A stretch of DNA of 22,572 bases from Pelargonium x hortorum (GCA_036897525.1 JAYMTJ010000111.1:1-22572); one strand, 5' to 3'; positions 8,906 through 20,084 are shown, numbered from the stretch's first letter. The notes: generated by a model not told the origin, from the letters alone. Made by a program: numbers and translations.

Positions 8906-11900
8906 AACTCCTGAATTCCTTACCTCTGTATTCTACCCCACTCCTACCGATCCATACTCAACCCAAGTCCTGGCAAGCTAACTGATAGCAATCCCATAGT
9001 ACCAGTCTAGTCCATAAGCACTCCTATCTCAGAACTCCAATCCTGAACCTATCCCTTAGATCCCTATTTTCTAGATCCAGAATTGGAAACCCGAAATCAT
9101 AGGAACAGGCAACTCCTTGTTTGTTTTTGTAATGTAATACCTTTTTTCTGTATCTCTATTCCTCAGAGCTAGAAGAGCTAGACTTGCTTTCATATTCCTA
9201 TTCCCCCTAGAACTTGAAAGTCCAAAGCGAGCGAAAAATGAGGTGAAATATGTCAATACATTTGAAAGTCTTAACTCTTAGCTAGTAAAAGGAATCAATA
9301 TACAGAAACTTTTCTAATTCCTCATCTGAAACCTATACCACCTGATGCTTTCTTGCCTTAGAATAGATATTCCTAAAGAAGAAGCTATCCATCCAGAAAT
9401 ACTAACATCTAAGAACTACAAAGACTCGCTTTCAGCCAAAATAGACCAGACAGAACACTTCCTCATATTTATGAAATTATTGGATTGGTAAAAAGTGCGA
9501 ACTTTTCTACCTAATGAGAGAGATAGGATTTCTACTATAGAGATTTGTACTAGAAATTTCCCTCTATTTTGAAGTCAATTTCTGTCTTAAAATGGTAAAA
9601 GCGCAAACCCAGTCCTTCGTTATTTCTCGGTAATAGGGATTTATGTATGTCTTTTTGAGTCTTAGGTATTCGGACTTCTGAACAAGGCTCGCTAATTCTT
9701 TCTAAAGCTGCTTTCTTGATGTTTTGTTTTAGAAAGTACAAAGAGAATTCTTAATTCTAAAGCATAGTAGTTAAAGCTCAAACACCGGTCCATACCATAA
9801 TTCAAATATGATAAATCTGACGTAAAAATGGTACACAACCTTTCTGAGCACAGTAATTCATGTTTGTTATTTGGAATAGAGAAAATAGAAAGATAATAGA
9901 TTCTATATAAAATAAACTTTTCATAGTCAATGGGGTTCCTATTCAAGGAAACAAAAAAGGGGGCCGTTTCCTAGAGCCTTCCAGCTAAATTTCATTAAAG
10001 AACCCACCAAAACGAAATTGACTAATTGTTATTAGAAAGAAGATAAACTCTATATAACTGGAGTAACTAGCTCTTAGTGGGTCTTTATTTTGCACGGATT
10101 CAAAGTTTAAGTCTCCTATTTCCTATAAAATCTTACAGTAAAATCTATATCTTTGCGGGTCAGTTCCTTTAATTCTGTAATTAGTTGTGTAAACTTGGTA
10201 CATGGATGTCAAGTCGCTTTTGAGTTTTTTTGCAATTCCTTATATTTAAGAAAGAAAATAAGCCTCGGTTAAATACAGAGTTTAGTACTTAGAGAATTTT
10301 AAAGGGTCGTTAGACCAAGATTTTCAAAAACATTAATACTAAATGAATTTCTATTATAAGCGTAATAAAATAAGCCTGAGTTTCTGAGACATAGTCAAAT
10401 TATCCATAAAACAAATAAAAGATAGGGCTAAGTGCGAGGTAGGAGTTCCTTTTCTTCCGAATAAAAGAAAAGTATCCGCAATTCATTCTGATTAGTCTAG
10501 GGCAAATAAAACACCTTAAATGAAAAGTCTTTTGCTTGGCATATACATATTTCTAAGATTAACCAGGACCCCTTGATTCTGCTTATCCGAGTTAGTGTGC
10601 CATGCCATACAGTCCTTAATATTCAAATCTCGCAATTCAAACAAACGAATTAGTTTGGAAATCCCTTTGTTTAAATTCAGTAATACCCTTTCAATACACT
10701 CAAAGTTTTTTCTTTGGTAAAATGTTTGGATTTAAAAGCTTCTTGGTATCGTGGATTCTTTTCTCCCTTAAACCCTAAAACGATCTATGAGTAGTCAGAA
10801 ATCCGAAGTATCCTCCTTTAACCGCGGTACTCTATGTCATACTTGACCTTTCTCACCTAATAAGACTCCAGCAAAAGTGTTACCAAAACCTAAACCAAAA
10901 ATGTTTTTCGAGTTCTACTAGAGATAGCGGGTACCTATAAAAAAGATTAGAATTTCAAACAAGGAATAGGATCCTACGCTACAAAGTTTAAGCATCCTGC
11001 TACAACAAAAGTGTGAGGCGTTTAGTTCGTAATAGACATGGGTCAATCCTTCTTTATATTTCATAATAGTAAAGGTTCAAGCGGCAAAAGGAGCTTTAAT
11101 CAGGTCCAAGTACTTACTAATGGAAACTGCGAATAGTCAGTTCATTTTAAAAGGTCTTTTTTCATTTTAGTGACATGCCAGAGAGACTGCTTTGTGTGTA
11201 CAAGTATATTAAAGAGCTTCTAGTTTTCCTTTTTTATAGATACTATACAAAGAACCCTAGAAACCTGAGTGTAAACAATTCTAGTATAAAACTGTACTTA
11301 TACAGGAGGCTGACCAATAGAAGGTAGAAATACGATTTGTACTTTTTAGTTTTTGTTAAATAGCAGGAATTTCTAACCTCTAAATCCAATTTTTGGTTAT
11401 TACCTATCAATAGGAAGGGCTACCTAGGGCAATACGTATCCCTCTTTTTGCGTACCTTTTCTTCAGAGACTAAACAAAAGATAAAGTCTAGGTCAGGTCT
11501 TGTCTCTGATATCAAATCTTGTTTAGGCAATATTATATAATAAGTGCTTTCTCCATCTCGCAAAGCCTTTACTTTATTGAAAAAGCAGAATTACTTAAGT
11601 AGAAATTCTTCACCTCCAGAGTTTCTTGAAAGCGTGGTTTAAGTTTACGGACATGCAAAGGGTTCAAGTGGCGGCATATTTCCGCAGAACTACATAGGTT
11701 CGAATCGATCAATCCGACCTTAGTCTTCGAAGTCACGTATTCTTTTGAAAGAGCTTTGCCCACTCTCACGCTTACAAAAGACGGGATCCCAAGCAAGAAT
11801 GTACAGAATGTAGTTAGTTAATTAGGAAGCTTAACTGAAGAAAAAGAAAAAAGAAAAGTTTCAAATAATTGGTTTCCTTATTTTAAATCCAGATTTTGTA

Positions 11901-14900
11901 TTTTAAAGTTTTAGAGTCGGGCAAATTATTACTTATACTTACGGGAGGAATTCGGGAAATTGTTAAATGCCAGCTTTTACTTATTTTACTTTTTATTTAG
12001 CAGATGAAGACTTAGTTTTTAGGCAATAAACTTTACTGCAGAGTAAGGAGTATGCTTTCTTTGGATTGCTTTTTTAAAGGGTTTACTACTTACTTAATCT
12101 TGTCATTTCCTTTTTAGTTTAGACCCATATCTAAGAAGATACCTGTATTAAAACTCTACTACTCAACCTACTTGGAAACTAGATTTGAGGTTAACGACAA
12201 TTCCTCATTGGGCTTTTTAGCATTAGGGAGTATATATAGTATCTTGTAGACTAAGACCTGTAATTATAAAAAAGCCTTCGCAGGATATCTAGGAAGCTCT
12301 TGCTTCAAATCAGTTAAGAATGACCCTTACATTAATTTTCCAAAAGGATCCCAAATTTTACATACGGGCCTGGTACCTTTAATCTGATTTATATATATAT
12401 AACAAACAATGCTGTAGTATTAAATTTTTATTAATCTAAACAAAAAGAATAAGGTTGAAAGAAGAATCACTTGTGCCAGGGTCGGTATCCCCGTATCTCT
12501 AAATCTATAAGTAGGGCAAAAGTAAAGCGGAAATCTTTGTTAAAAAAAAATAGACATAGGACCTCCTAACCTAATCCTGTGGGGTTACCACTAGTAAGAG
12601 AGTTACTTTATCGACCAGTTTAAAAGTTGTCTATTAACGGAGCTTCCGTTTCTATTGCCTTTATTTATTTGCTAACTAATAGCATAAGGAATTCCTTTGT
12701 ATAAGGACCCTGTAATTGTTTTTTTACTAACTAAATACCTCCTAAGTTCTTATTAAGAGAGGACTCGGCTGCAGATCTAAACTAAGCAATCTAAGGAATG
12801 TGGTAATTAAGAGTCAAATATGAAAAATGGAAGGAGTTTCTTGTGTCTTTGTCTTGCTGACTTACTTAAATCAGCTATCCTGCAGTTTTCTAACTAAAGT
12901 CAAAGGGGTCTATTAGAAAACTACTTGAATTGCGGGAAATGCTAACTCGGTTGCTCGTAGAACAGGTAAATATATAGACGGAGCCTAGAAGTACTGATGA
13001 AAGCTCCTAATTGAATTGATGATTACTAATTAGTTTTTACTTCACAGGTTAACTCCTCTCTGGGTTTCTCTACCACACCCAGAAAATAAGGCATCCTCAA
13101 AGGCCCTAAAGCTGGTTAAACGCAAAAGTTTAAATTAACTTTGGTATTCCTCCAATTATTTCATTTTCATTAACTCGACCAGAATGAAAAAGACTCTTTA
13201 AAGATAAGTAAAATACATGGAATCTTTTCTATTAAAAAAGAGTCTATTGAGACACGCTTTTTCTAAATAGCATTATAATTAATAAGAAATGTACTGTACT
13301 GTATCTTTTTTGTGCTATTTATTTACTTATACTAGATTCCAGGGTGGAAGGCGAGAAATGCTGATCGTGTTAGTTACCAATTTTAGCTATAAGAAGTCTT
13401 GAGAAAAAACGGGCCCGTCTAACCCCTCTTTGAGGTATAATAATTTTAATTCATTTACTTTTCTATGAGTTTTTGTGAATAATTTCTTATATAATTAGTA
13501 GAAGGCCCTCTCTGTATCGAAACGAAAGAAAAGCTTATGAGAGTACTCTATATACTTATTAAGGAGTTTGTGTTTACCTAGTAGGACTTGTAAATGACCC
13601 TTTTTGAAAGTTATATCTCTTAGCAGCTATTTAAAGAGGCCCTCTATCTTCTCTAGAATAAGTTAAACTGCGAACTCCTTATTCAAGATTCGTTGTATTG
13701 TGTTAATTCCTAGCCCTTTGGGTAAGGTAGGCCCCGAATATTTGCGTTCAAATCTTTGTTTTCTAGTACCAATGTTCAATTCCTGCTTTTTTTTTGTAGC
13801 TTAGTTACTAATACTAATTAGAGTAAATAAAGCAAGGGCTGCGAGAGTCCTAATTCATCGACTAAGCTGTATTACTACGAACTCTATTTCCCTAAATATC
13901 CATACGAAACAAATAACATGGATGAGTAAGACTCCCTTTCTATTTATTTTTGACTACTCTCAACTGATTTATACTGGAGCAATCCGTTTCGAACCCGCGC
14001 ATGTCCGAACAAAGAATACCCGGTCTTATCGCGAAAAGCTGGAATAAGCGAAGCCCTTTTATGTTTCTTATGTTTCTAGGTTGCCAATTTCAGGTAATAA
14101 ATGTGGTAGTAATAGGTTTAGTTATAGCCATAATTTCCTTGTTTAGCGAGTACTCACAAGAAAGAAGTTTTTCTTTGCTTGATGTTATGATTGTTTTAGT
14201 ATTTTAAGGGCAGTGGTTTTACATTACAAATTACAAAAAGTGTTTTGCAGTCTCTGGTATTCCCAGTTTCTAGTAGTTAGCAAGAGGACCCCATAAAAGT
14301 ATGACTAAGATACAGATCCTACAAAGACTAAAAAGGGATCCTAAAAGCGAGTACAGATATGAATAAAAGGGTTAGGTCTAGGCAGTAGGTGTAAGAAAAG
14401 TAGGTATGAAGGTTAAGAAGAGATGCAAGCATCTAAGTTCCTATTTTGAGGTTTGTTTAATAGCATGAATGTGAAAATAAGTCTTTGTCTATTTTTAGCT
14501 ATTAATTCCATGTTTTTTTACTACAATAACAGTTATTTGTATCCCCTATTCCTTACTTATCAATCAGGAGACAACTCTACTTGAGAGATCCGAAAGTAGC
14601 AGTCTTAAAGTGGTTCTACTAGGAAATGTAGGAAAGATTTTTCTTTTAGGATCCTAAAAAGATCCAGTATTTCTTTTAATTACTCACTGTTTCAGTTAAA
14701 AAAAAAAGTAATACAAGATTTAGCGTAAAGTGCTGACTACAACACTTGATATCATTACAATATTACACTACTTCTTAATCGTATACCTTAATTCTCAGTA
14801 CCCCACCTTTCCTTTCTCAGAATATTCCCGTATCTTGTTCTTTCGTTACGTTCTATTTAACGGACTCCCCATTTCAATAACTTAATTGATATTACTTTTT

Positions 14901-15542
14901 GTAGTTTCTTTTTGCCTAAACTAGAACTTACTTTTAAGACTGAATAGGGTTTATTCTTTGCCCCTTATAGAGTTTTCCATATAGGAGAGGGTGTCCTAAA
15001 GGCAAGAAGCGCCTTATAGCTTTGTGCTGCTTTATAATAAGCATAAAAACTTATTGTTACAAGAGGTATTTAGCTGTTACTAGTAAAGTCCCTTTCAAAT
15101 AACAAGTATTAATTTAAGAATTCAGTAGATATATTAGATCCTTCTATTTTGTAATCATCCACGAGATTACCTTCCATATTTTTGAAAGTGATAAGTCCGA
15201 GAAAACGACTCGAGTATCTAGTAGTAAAAACAATAATTAAGGGATGCCCCCCCTCTTTGGGCTGTAGAACAAACTTACACAAGTTGAACCGTCTTATAGC
15301 AATTTAGATAGACTTTGAAGTTGTATACTTCATTTGAGGAAATGAAAAGATAGTCAAAATCTCAGAAGAAATCTAGACGCGGCTTACAAAGCTTATATCT
15401 AGAAACACCAAATTTATACCCGAGTGAGGAAGAACAAAAGCTGGCATTTTTAATTACTTATATAAAAAAGTATTCAAATATATATTTAGATCTTCTTGTC
15501 TGCTTTTCCAACGTAGGTTAGTAAAGTAAGCAGTTTTTTCCG
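8906..15542. other. AT-rich noncoding stretch, no supported gene
   Basis: More than 6.6 kb without a gene I can support. 8910-9070 is notably C-rich on the + strand, with many CCTA, CCAA and CCCA words. A T-arm-like sequence lies near 11690 (ATAGGTTCGAATC) without the rest of a tRNA. 13991-14003 carries a trnH-like T-arm word on the - strand, listed separately. The 68-codon frame at 14001-14207 has a hydrophobic centre but no recognised family. Everything else appears to be neutral spacer. Confidence 0.6.
13991..14003 (-). pseudogene. trnH-like T-arm remnant (weak)
   Basis: On the - strand the 13-nt word CATGCGCGGGTTC matches the anticodon-arm/T-arm junction of plant tRNA-His(GUG) as I remember it. 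Outside this word the similarity drops to about chance and no acceptor stem forms. A short GC-rich match like this could be accidental. It is listed because several better tRNA relics follow within a few kilobases. Confidence 0.25.
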
Positions 15543-15611
15543 TGGAGTGAGAGTGGTAGAACAGGGGTTAGTTTGATCGTCATGCAAAGGTTCGAATCCT
15601 TTTAATACTAG
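15543..15611 (+). pseudogene. trnQ: Degenerate tRNA-Gln (trnQ) relic
   Basis: The 69-nt segment begins TGGAGT like plant mitochondrial trnQ(UUG), and its last third (15581-15604, 24 nt) matches the extra loop and T arm of that tRNA exactly as I recall it (core AAAGGTTCGAATCCTTT). The D arm keeps AGTGGTA. The anticodon arm is ruined: the loop reads TAGTTTG, so U33 and the UUG anticodon are absent. The 3' acceptor strand ATACTA pairs poorly with the 5' end. It is therefore unlikely to be a working tRNA. The T arm is strikingly intact, so it might act as a processing signal (t-element). That role is inference. Confidence 0.7.
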
Positions 15612-16411
15612 AGTAAAAGGGGGAGATTCAACTAAAGGGTTTCTTTATAATCATAGTTTCCCAGACCTAAGAGTTCTTTATATAGTCCATTTTAGGTTTC
15701 TGCAGTAGTTTTTACAAGAGTATGGGCTAGTTTTATAATACAGAAGGTCGATTTTAGTGTTACCTTAGAATCCCTTGTGACTAAAGGAAACTCACTTAAG
15801 AAAGTTATATAGGAATTTTGTATTAGCTGCAATACTAGCAGAGTTTCTTTTTTATAGAAAGAACACTAGCTGGTACTAGCCTAAAAACAATGTGTAGGGA
15901 TTATACAAACTTAGCAAAAAAGACTCTGTTCTCCAGCTCAAGATTTTGACTTGATTGAGAGTCCTGATACAGAATCAAGTTGAACTCTTTCATTTTTTTT
16001 ATGCAAGTGCGGCAAGTGTGTGACTGTCCGCTAAAAAAAGTCTATCTTTAAACTAAACCCTAGCCAAGTTTGGGTCCTACTTTCAAAACAAAAAAGGATA
16101 CAATAAAATTTGACACTAAATAAAATGGATGATCCAGCCATAAATAAAAGCTGTTCTTTCTATTCTACGAATACCTTGTTTAAATAGGGCAGGCAAGCAA
16201 CTACAAAATACTACCATTACAATATAAAGTAGTTACTTCGTAGACGAGGAGCTGTATTATATTAAACTGAATGCTTAAGATTGTAGTAGGAAACTTAATC
16301 ACATATACGTGTATTCGGCTACACTAAACTCAAAAGGTTAGAGTTACGTAATTGCAAAAAAAGCTTCTTGTTTAAGAAGTTAAACCACTAGTCCCGGGTA
16401 CTATAACTGGG
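15612..16411. other. AT-rich noncoding spacer
   Basis: Spacer between two tRNA relics. I see no gene, and no frame of note on either strand. Confidence 0.6.
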
Positions 16412-16433
16412 GGTTCAAGTCCTGCTAGACCCA
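16412..16433 (+). pseudogene. 3' end of a tRNA-Lys (trnK) relic
   Basis: This 22-nt piece, GGTTCAAGTCCTGCTA followed by GACCCA, matches the T loop, T stem and 3' acceptor strand of plant mitochondrial trnK(UUU) with a single difference (TACCCA in the gene, GACCCA here). The 5' T-stem strand just before it is GGGGG rather than GCAGG. No D arm or anticodon arm is detectable upstream. It is a 3' fragment only. Confidence 0.55.
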
Positions 16434-17299
16434 GGGATTTGTACTTAGATTCTAGCAAGAAAGCAAGATAGAGTGGGTGATCTGTTAATTCTGTTTTCTT
16501 ATGGACTTATTAAAGCTGTTAAATTGCGAACTATTGGGACTTCCTATTAACTTTTAACTGGATAATAAATTACCTCGAATTTCTGTGAAACTACAAAAGC
16601 AAATTCGTTAAGTTTTATATGACAGCATTCCTCAATTACTTATTAGATTTACCTCGAGATCTCTAGTTATACTTACTGGGAGTCTTCTTAGGTTTGAATT
16701 GAACATTACAGTTCTAAAAACCCACTGCCAAGTCTCTAACCGGCTTCGTACAACTAGCTCTCAAACGTTTATATTCAATATTACAACAATATTATTAGGC
16801 TTATCTTATAAGGAAGTCTTATTCCAATAAAGTGTAAAACTCCGCGCTTTGAATAAAATAATATTAAGAGAGGTCTGCTTGTGGAAATTGCAGAGTTATA
16901 TAAAATGAATTTCAAATTCCCGGAACTTTCTTCAAAATGGATACTCTTTTCACAAAAAGGACTCTATTTAGAAAATAAGCAATTTCACGCGGCTTTATTG
17001 GCTACCACAAGATTCCTCATCTCATAATTGGCAGGATTAAGTGTCAATCGGTTTACTAGAGCCTTGAAATCCTTACAATATGAGCTTCTTAGTACATGCT
17101 ATTCCCGAGAGCAAAGGACGACTGGATGGCTTCTTCTTTTGCCAAAGGAAGTCTCCTTACTAGTTAGTATAGATTGTTTTTTTGTTATGGATTTTAGTTT
17201 ACATTATTAAGTTTCTCGTCTCGTATAAAATTCTGACACCCAAAAGTTAGGGATTCAAAAAGGAGTCTAATGTGATCAAGAATAATAAAAGAGCTATAA
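16434..17299. other. AT-rich noncoding spacer
   Basis: No gene recognised. The open stretch near 17028-17210 (60 codons) begins at a non-ATG codon, resembles no family I know and is probably chance. Confidence 0.55.
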
Positions 17300-17362
17300 C
17301 TTCAACTCGACTTTAACCTAGGGCCGTTCAGTTAAGAGCCTAGTGCTCTACCAACTACACCC
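17300..17362 (-). pseudogene. Degenerate tRNA-Lys (trnK) relic, 5' part best preserved
   Basis: Read on the - strand it begins GGGTGTA, then lacks about seven bases of the D-arm 5' strand, then has GTTGGTAGAGCA and an anticodon loop CTCTTAA. The order and wording follow plant mitochondrial trnK(UUU). The loop now gives CUU, still a lysine anticodon. The T region reads GGTTAAAG instead of GGTTCAAG, and its stem and the 3' acceptor strand do not pair with the 5' end. This is a decayed trnK copy. A bizarre functional Lys(CUU) tRNA is possible but less likely. Confidence 0.5.
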
Positions 17363-17480
17363 TGAAATATCCTATTTACGTTCAACAATTTTTCCTAAGG
17401 AATCCTAGAATAGAAATAGGAATTGAGAGGGATCTAAGAAGAGAATGACTCCGATCTTGTATACAAGAAACCTCGCCTTT

Positions 17481-17547
17481 TCAGCATTACTTGGATTTGA
17501 ACCTTTGACATTACTCTAATCCCCTATTTGCTCGACCACCGGTCTCC
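17481..17547 (-). pseudogene. tRNA-like relic of uncertain identity
   Basis: On the - strand the segment starts GGAGACCGGTGGTCGAGC, reminiscent of the acceptor and D-arm of class II tRNAs (Tyr or Ser), and has a clear T-loop context, GGTTCAAATCC, at the expected distance from the end. The anticodon arm and variable arm cannot be folded and the acceptor strands do not pair. The plastid-type trnY D-arm wording is the closest I can recall, but the assignment is weak. Confidence 0.35.
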
Positions 17548-18120
17548 TTGGAAATAGAAACAATTTATACACGTCTTAACTTATTGAGCAAATAACAAAC
17601 TTCCTTTGATAACTACTCTATTTAAGTAATTCCTATACTTCAGTTCGTCAGCCAAAGTAGGTTAGTCAATGCTAATCAAAAGGCCTAGGCGTTGCTGCCC
17701 GCTATTAGATATATAGAAATTTGGAGTCCTGCTTATTGTTAATTACATAGTCATAGAAACTCTCACTTGCCCGCGGTAACTAAAAACTCTCTATTAAAAC
17801 TATACCTGCAACAGCTTTAATTAATCGGTAAAATCACTTCATTAGCTTTACTAAACCCTTGTCCTTTTTTTTTGAATCCCTATCCTGTTTGGAATGCTAA
17901 AGAGAAGTGAATAAGGATTTAAAGTAAACAATGTCAAAGTTCTTATCTAAAATAGCTTAAAACACGAGTTTAGTTTCCTTAGAGTTTTTCTGTATTTATT
18001 TGGAGTCTAAGGCAATGGAAGGGTAAGTAAAGTACTCATTTTTGTTTTGAATCACTTAAATAAAGACTGGATTTAGGTACTCTTGTATACCTTACCAATC
18101 TAGTTAGTTTATTAGACAGT
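17548..18120. other. AT-rich noncoding spacer
   Basis: No gene, repeat or RNA structure stands out between the two tRNA-like relics. Confidence 0.55.
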
Positions 18121-18197
18121 TTGTTTAGTATTTCGAATTGGTAAAGCACTGCTTAGTTTGATCAGATGTCGTGGGTTCAAATCCACTTTTGAGCAAG
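18121..18197 (+). pseudogene. trnW: Degenerate tRNA-Trp (trnW) relic
   Basis: The 3' half, GATGTCGTGGGTTCAAATCC, differs by one base from the corresponding part of plastid-derived plant trnW(CCA) (GTAGG there, GTGGG here). GAGC near the end recalls the acceptor strand. The T stem is GTGGG/CCAC. The D region TTAGT...TCGAATTGGTAAAGC follows trnW with a small insertion. The anticodon region, CTTAGTTTGATCAG, no longer contains the CCA anticodon or a normal loop. It shares the word TTAGTTTGATC with the trnQ relic 2.6 kb upstream, in the same anticodon-arm position. Confidence 0.55.
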
Positions 18198-19336
18198 AAA
18201 GAGAGTAGGAATGCTTTATGAGGACGAGGAGGGTGGTGGCAAGCTTGGATTGTATTATTCAGTGCATTCCAGGTTCGGAGTTGCTGATTGGGAGTTCAGG
18301 GTTCTGGGATTGCTTTGATAGACTTTCGAGGTTAAAAGCTTTCTGTTTGAAGCATAAGTTTTTATAACAAATCCCTGCTTTTTTGGTATTCAAAATACAC
18401 ACAAATATGGAGTAGCTTATAATATAGGTTATTAATAACAACTTTTTCATTATTAAATGTATCAAATAAGTAAGATCTCCCCTTAGTTGAAAGGAAAAGA
18501 GCATATAATATGTTAAAAACGGATAAGTTATAGTATCAACTCACATCTGACTGGCTAATAAAGAATCGGATTGACTACAAAGTAAAGTCAGGGTATCTCT
18601 TTTTAAGATCATTCTCTTATTGCTTACTGATTTTACAACTGTATTTCTTCTAGAATCCAAGCTCAAGAAACTCGGTCAGCAAGGATTTGACTATAGAATG
18701 GGAGTTTAAATAAGAGGAAAAGGATGAATTCATACAGAGTACACTAGTAGTCTCTCTCATATTTCTAAACGGTTGACGCTGAGGAATGCATAGTTAGAAA
18801 AAAACTATTTGATAATTCTATCTACACTAAGACTTGATAAGGTACGTCTTTTAGAAATTCTAGAAATAACGTATGAAATGCCAATTAGAAACCTAACACG
18901 CATACTGTTCGAAAGTAGGCTTACAACCTATAAGAATTGTTTATTGGGAACATGATAAGTCGAAGTAGTGTAAGATTCACCCTCATTTGAGAGTAGTTTT
19001 GATTAGTGTTATAAAGGGAGTTCTAGAGGGAAATCCTGTGCTGCTGTAGTTATTGAAATCTTCCAACCCGGTTTACGCTAACCAGTTACTTTTGGGATGT
19101 CAATTTGGGAATCTTAGTTTTCTAATTCCTTAAATCCGAGATTCAAAAAGTAAGGAGCGGCAGCCTTTTTTGAGTTTCCTTTTTTCGGGAAAGATCAATC
19201 TGGGATTTGAAATGGCGTAGTAAAAGTTGCATTCTTCATTTCTAGTTTTTCTCGAAGAATCGTAAGTGTAATTCGTGAATACGCGAGCTCCTCAAATTCC
19301 TTGAAGACTAGAAACAAGGTTTGCTTCCGTTTTAGG
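18198..19336. other. AT-rich noncoding spacer with a G-rich start
   Basis: 18210-18330 is G-rich on the + strand (GGACGAGGAGGGTGGTGG and following). The - strand frame over 18259-18504 looks like a chance product of that composition. No gene is recognised in the rest. Confidence 0.55.
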
Positions 19337-19340
19337 GTCG

Positions 19341-19408
19341 GTACAACATGCTTTATCGACTTGAGTGTTCGTGGGTTCAAGTTTTGTTTTGTTGTACTTT
19401 TTACAACA
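19341..19408 (+). other. tRNA-like fragment with two competing hairpins
   Basis: GTACAACA (19341-19348) is perfectly complementary to TGTTGTAC (19390-19397), enclosing a T-arm-like CGTGGGTTCAAG. The segment TGTTGTA (19390-19396) also pairs perfectly with TACAACA (19402-19408) across a five-base loop. The two hairpins cannot form together. The upstream part, TCGGTACAAC, also resembles the D arm of trnW, so this may be a second trnW relic. A stem enclosing a T arm without a D arm resembles a t-element. Any regulatory role is inference. Confidence 0.4.
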
Positions 19409-19773
19409 CATCAAAAGTGACACAACCAAAAGAGTCACTGCCTTTGAAATTCCTTTGTGTTTTTCAGGAAGTTGAAGTTCTTTCTGATATCTTGGAAAGT
19501 CAGTCTTCGGATTGCAGAATACTCAATAAAGACTTCCCGTCTCTGGGATTATTGGTATTTTGAAAAGGAAGACCCGCTCATAAAAACTCCGTATGAGCTC
19601 CCAGGTATTCTTATTTGGGATATTAGGGTCCTATTCCTTGTTGCTCTCAACCAAGGTATCTATTCTCTGGGTTTATAGGAGTCTAGTGTAAATCCTGCGT
19701 CGTTATAGTTGTCGTTTTCCCTTAGGCGATAACTATGATGGCCACGTAAAAGTGAGTGGATTGATGTATCGGA

Positions 19774-20084
19774 TAACTGAACACTCCGGATGTTGGACCT
19801 ATCGATTCAGCTAGGAAAGAGTAGCTGATCCAAGTTCCACCTAAAAGGTATTCTTGGTAAAGGAGTCTCCATTAACTGAACATTCCTGATGTTGGACCTA
19901 TCATCTGGATAGAAGTGAACACAGGCCAGCAGGGCATCTATATGTTGCGCGTAAAGCAGGTATCGAATTAGTAAGCACTGATGTTCTCTCCCATCGATAT
20001 AAGAGAGCACCGGCCAGCAGGGCATCTATAAGTTGCGCGTAAAGCTGGTTTCGAGCTAGTAAGCAATGTCCGATACTGATGTCG
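19774..20084 (+). repeat. Two nested direct duplications
   Basis: A 30-nt unit starting TAACTGAACA and ending GATGTTGGACCTATC lies at 19774-19803 and 19873-19902 with two differences. A second unit starting GGCCAGCAGGGCATCTATA and running through GTTGCGCGTAAAGC to TAGTAAGCA lies at 19924-19984 and 20012-20084. The later copy carries a small insertion (ATGTCCGATAC region) before TGATGT. A hairpin (19982-20009) sits at the junction of the second pair. The copies are similar but not identical, so the duplications are not recent or are under constraint. Confidence 0.85.

Noticed and set aside
9550-9946. Overlapping - strand frames of 63 and 84 codons
   Set aside because: No recognisable domain, AT-rich codons and mutual overlap in different frames indicate chance.
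11569-11796. 75-codon - strand frame in slightly GC-richer sequence
   Set aside because: Looked at as a possible ribosomal protein piece, but no family motif is visible. A T-arm-like word near 11690 is isolated and not part of a foldable tRNA.
18150-18165. AGTTTGATC as the start of a small-subunit rRNA gene
   Set aside because: The surrounding bases do not continue as rRNA. The word sits in the anticodon region of the trnW relic and recurs in the trnQ relic.
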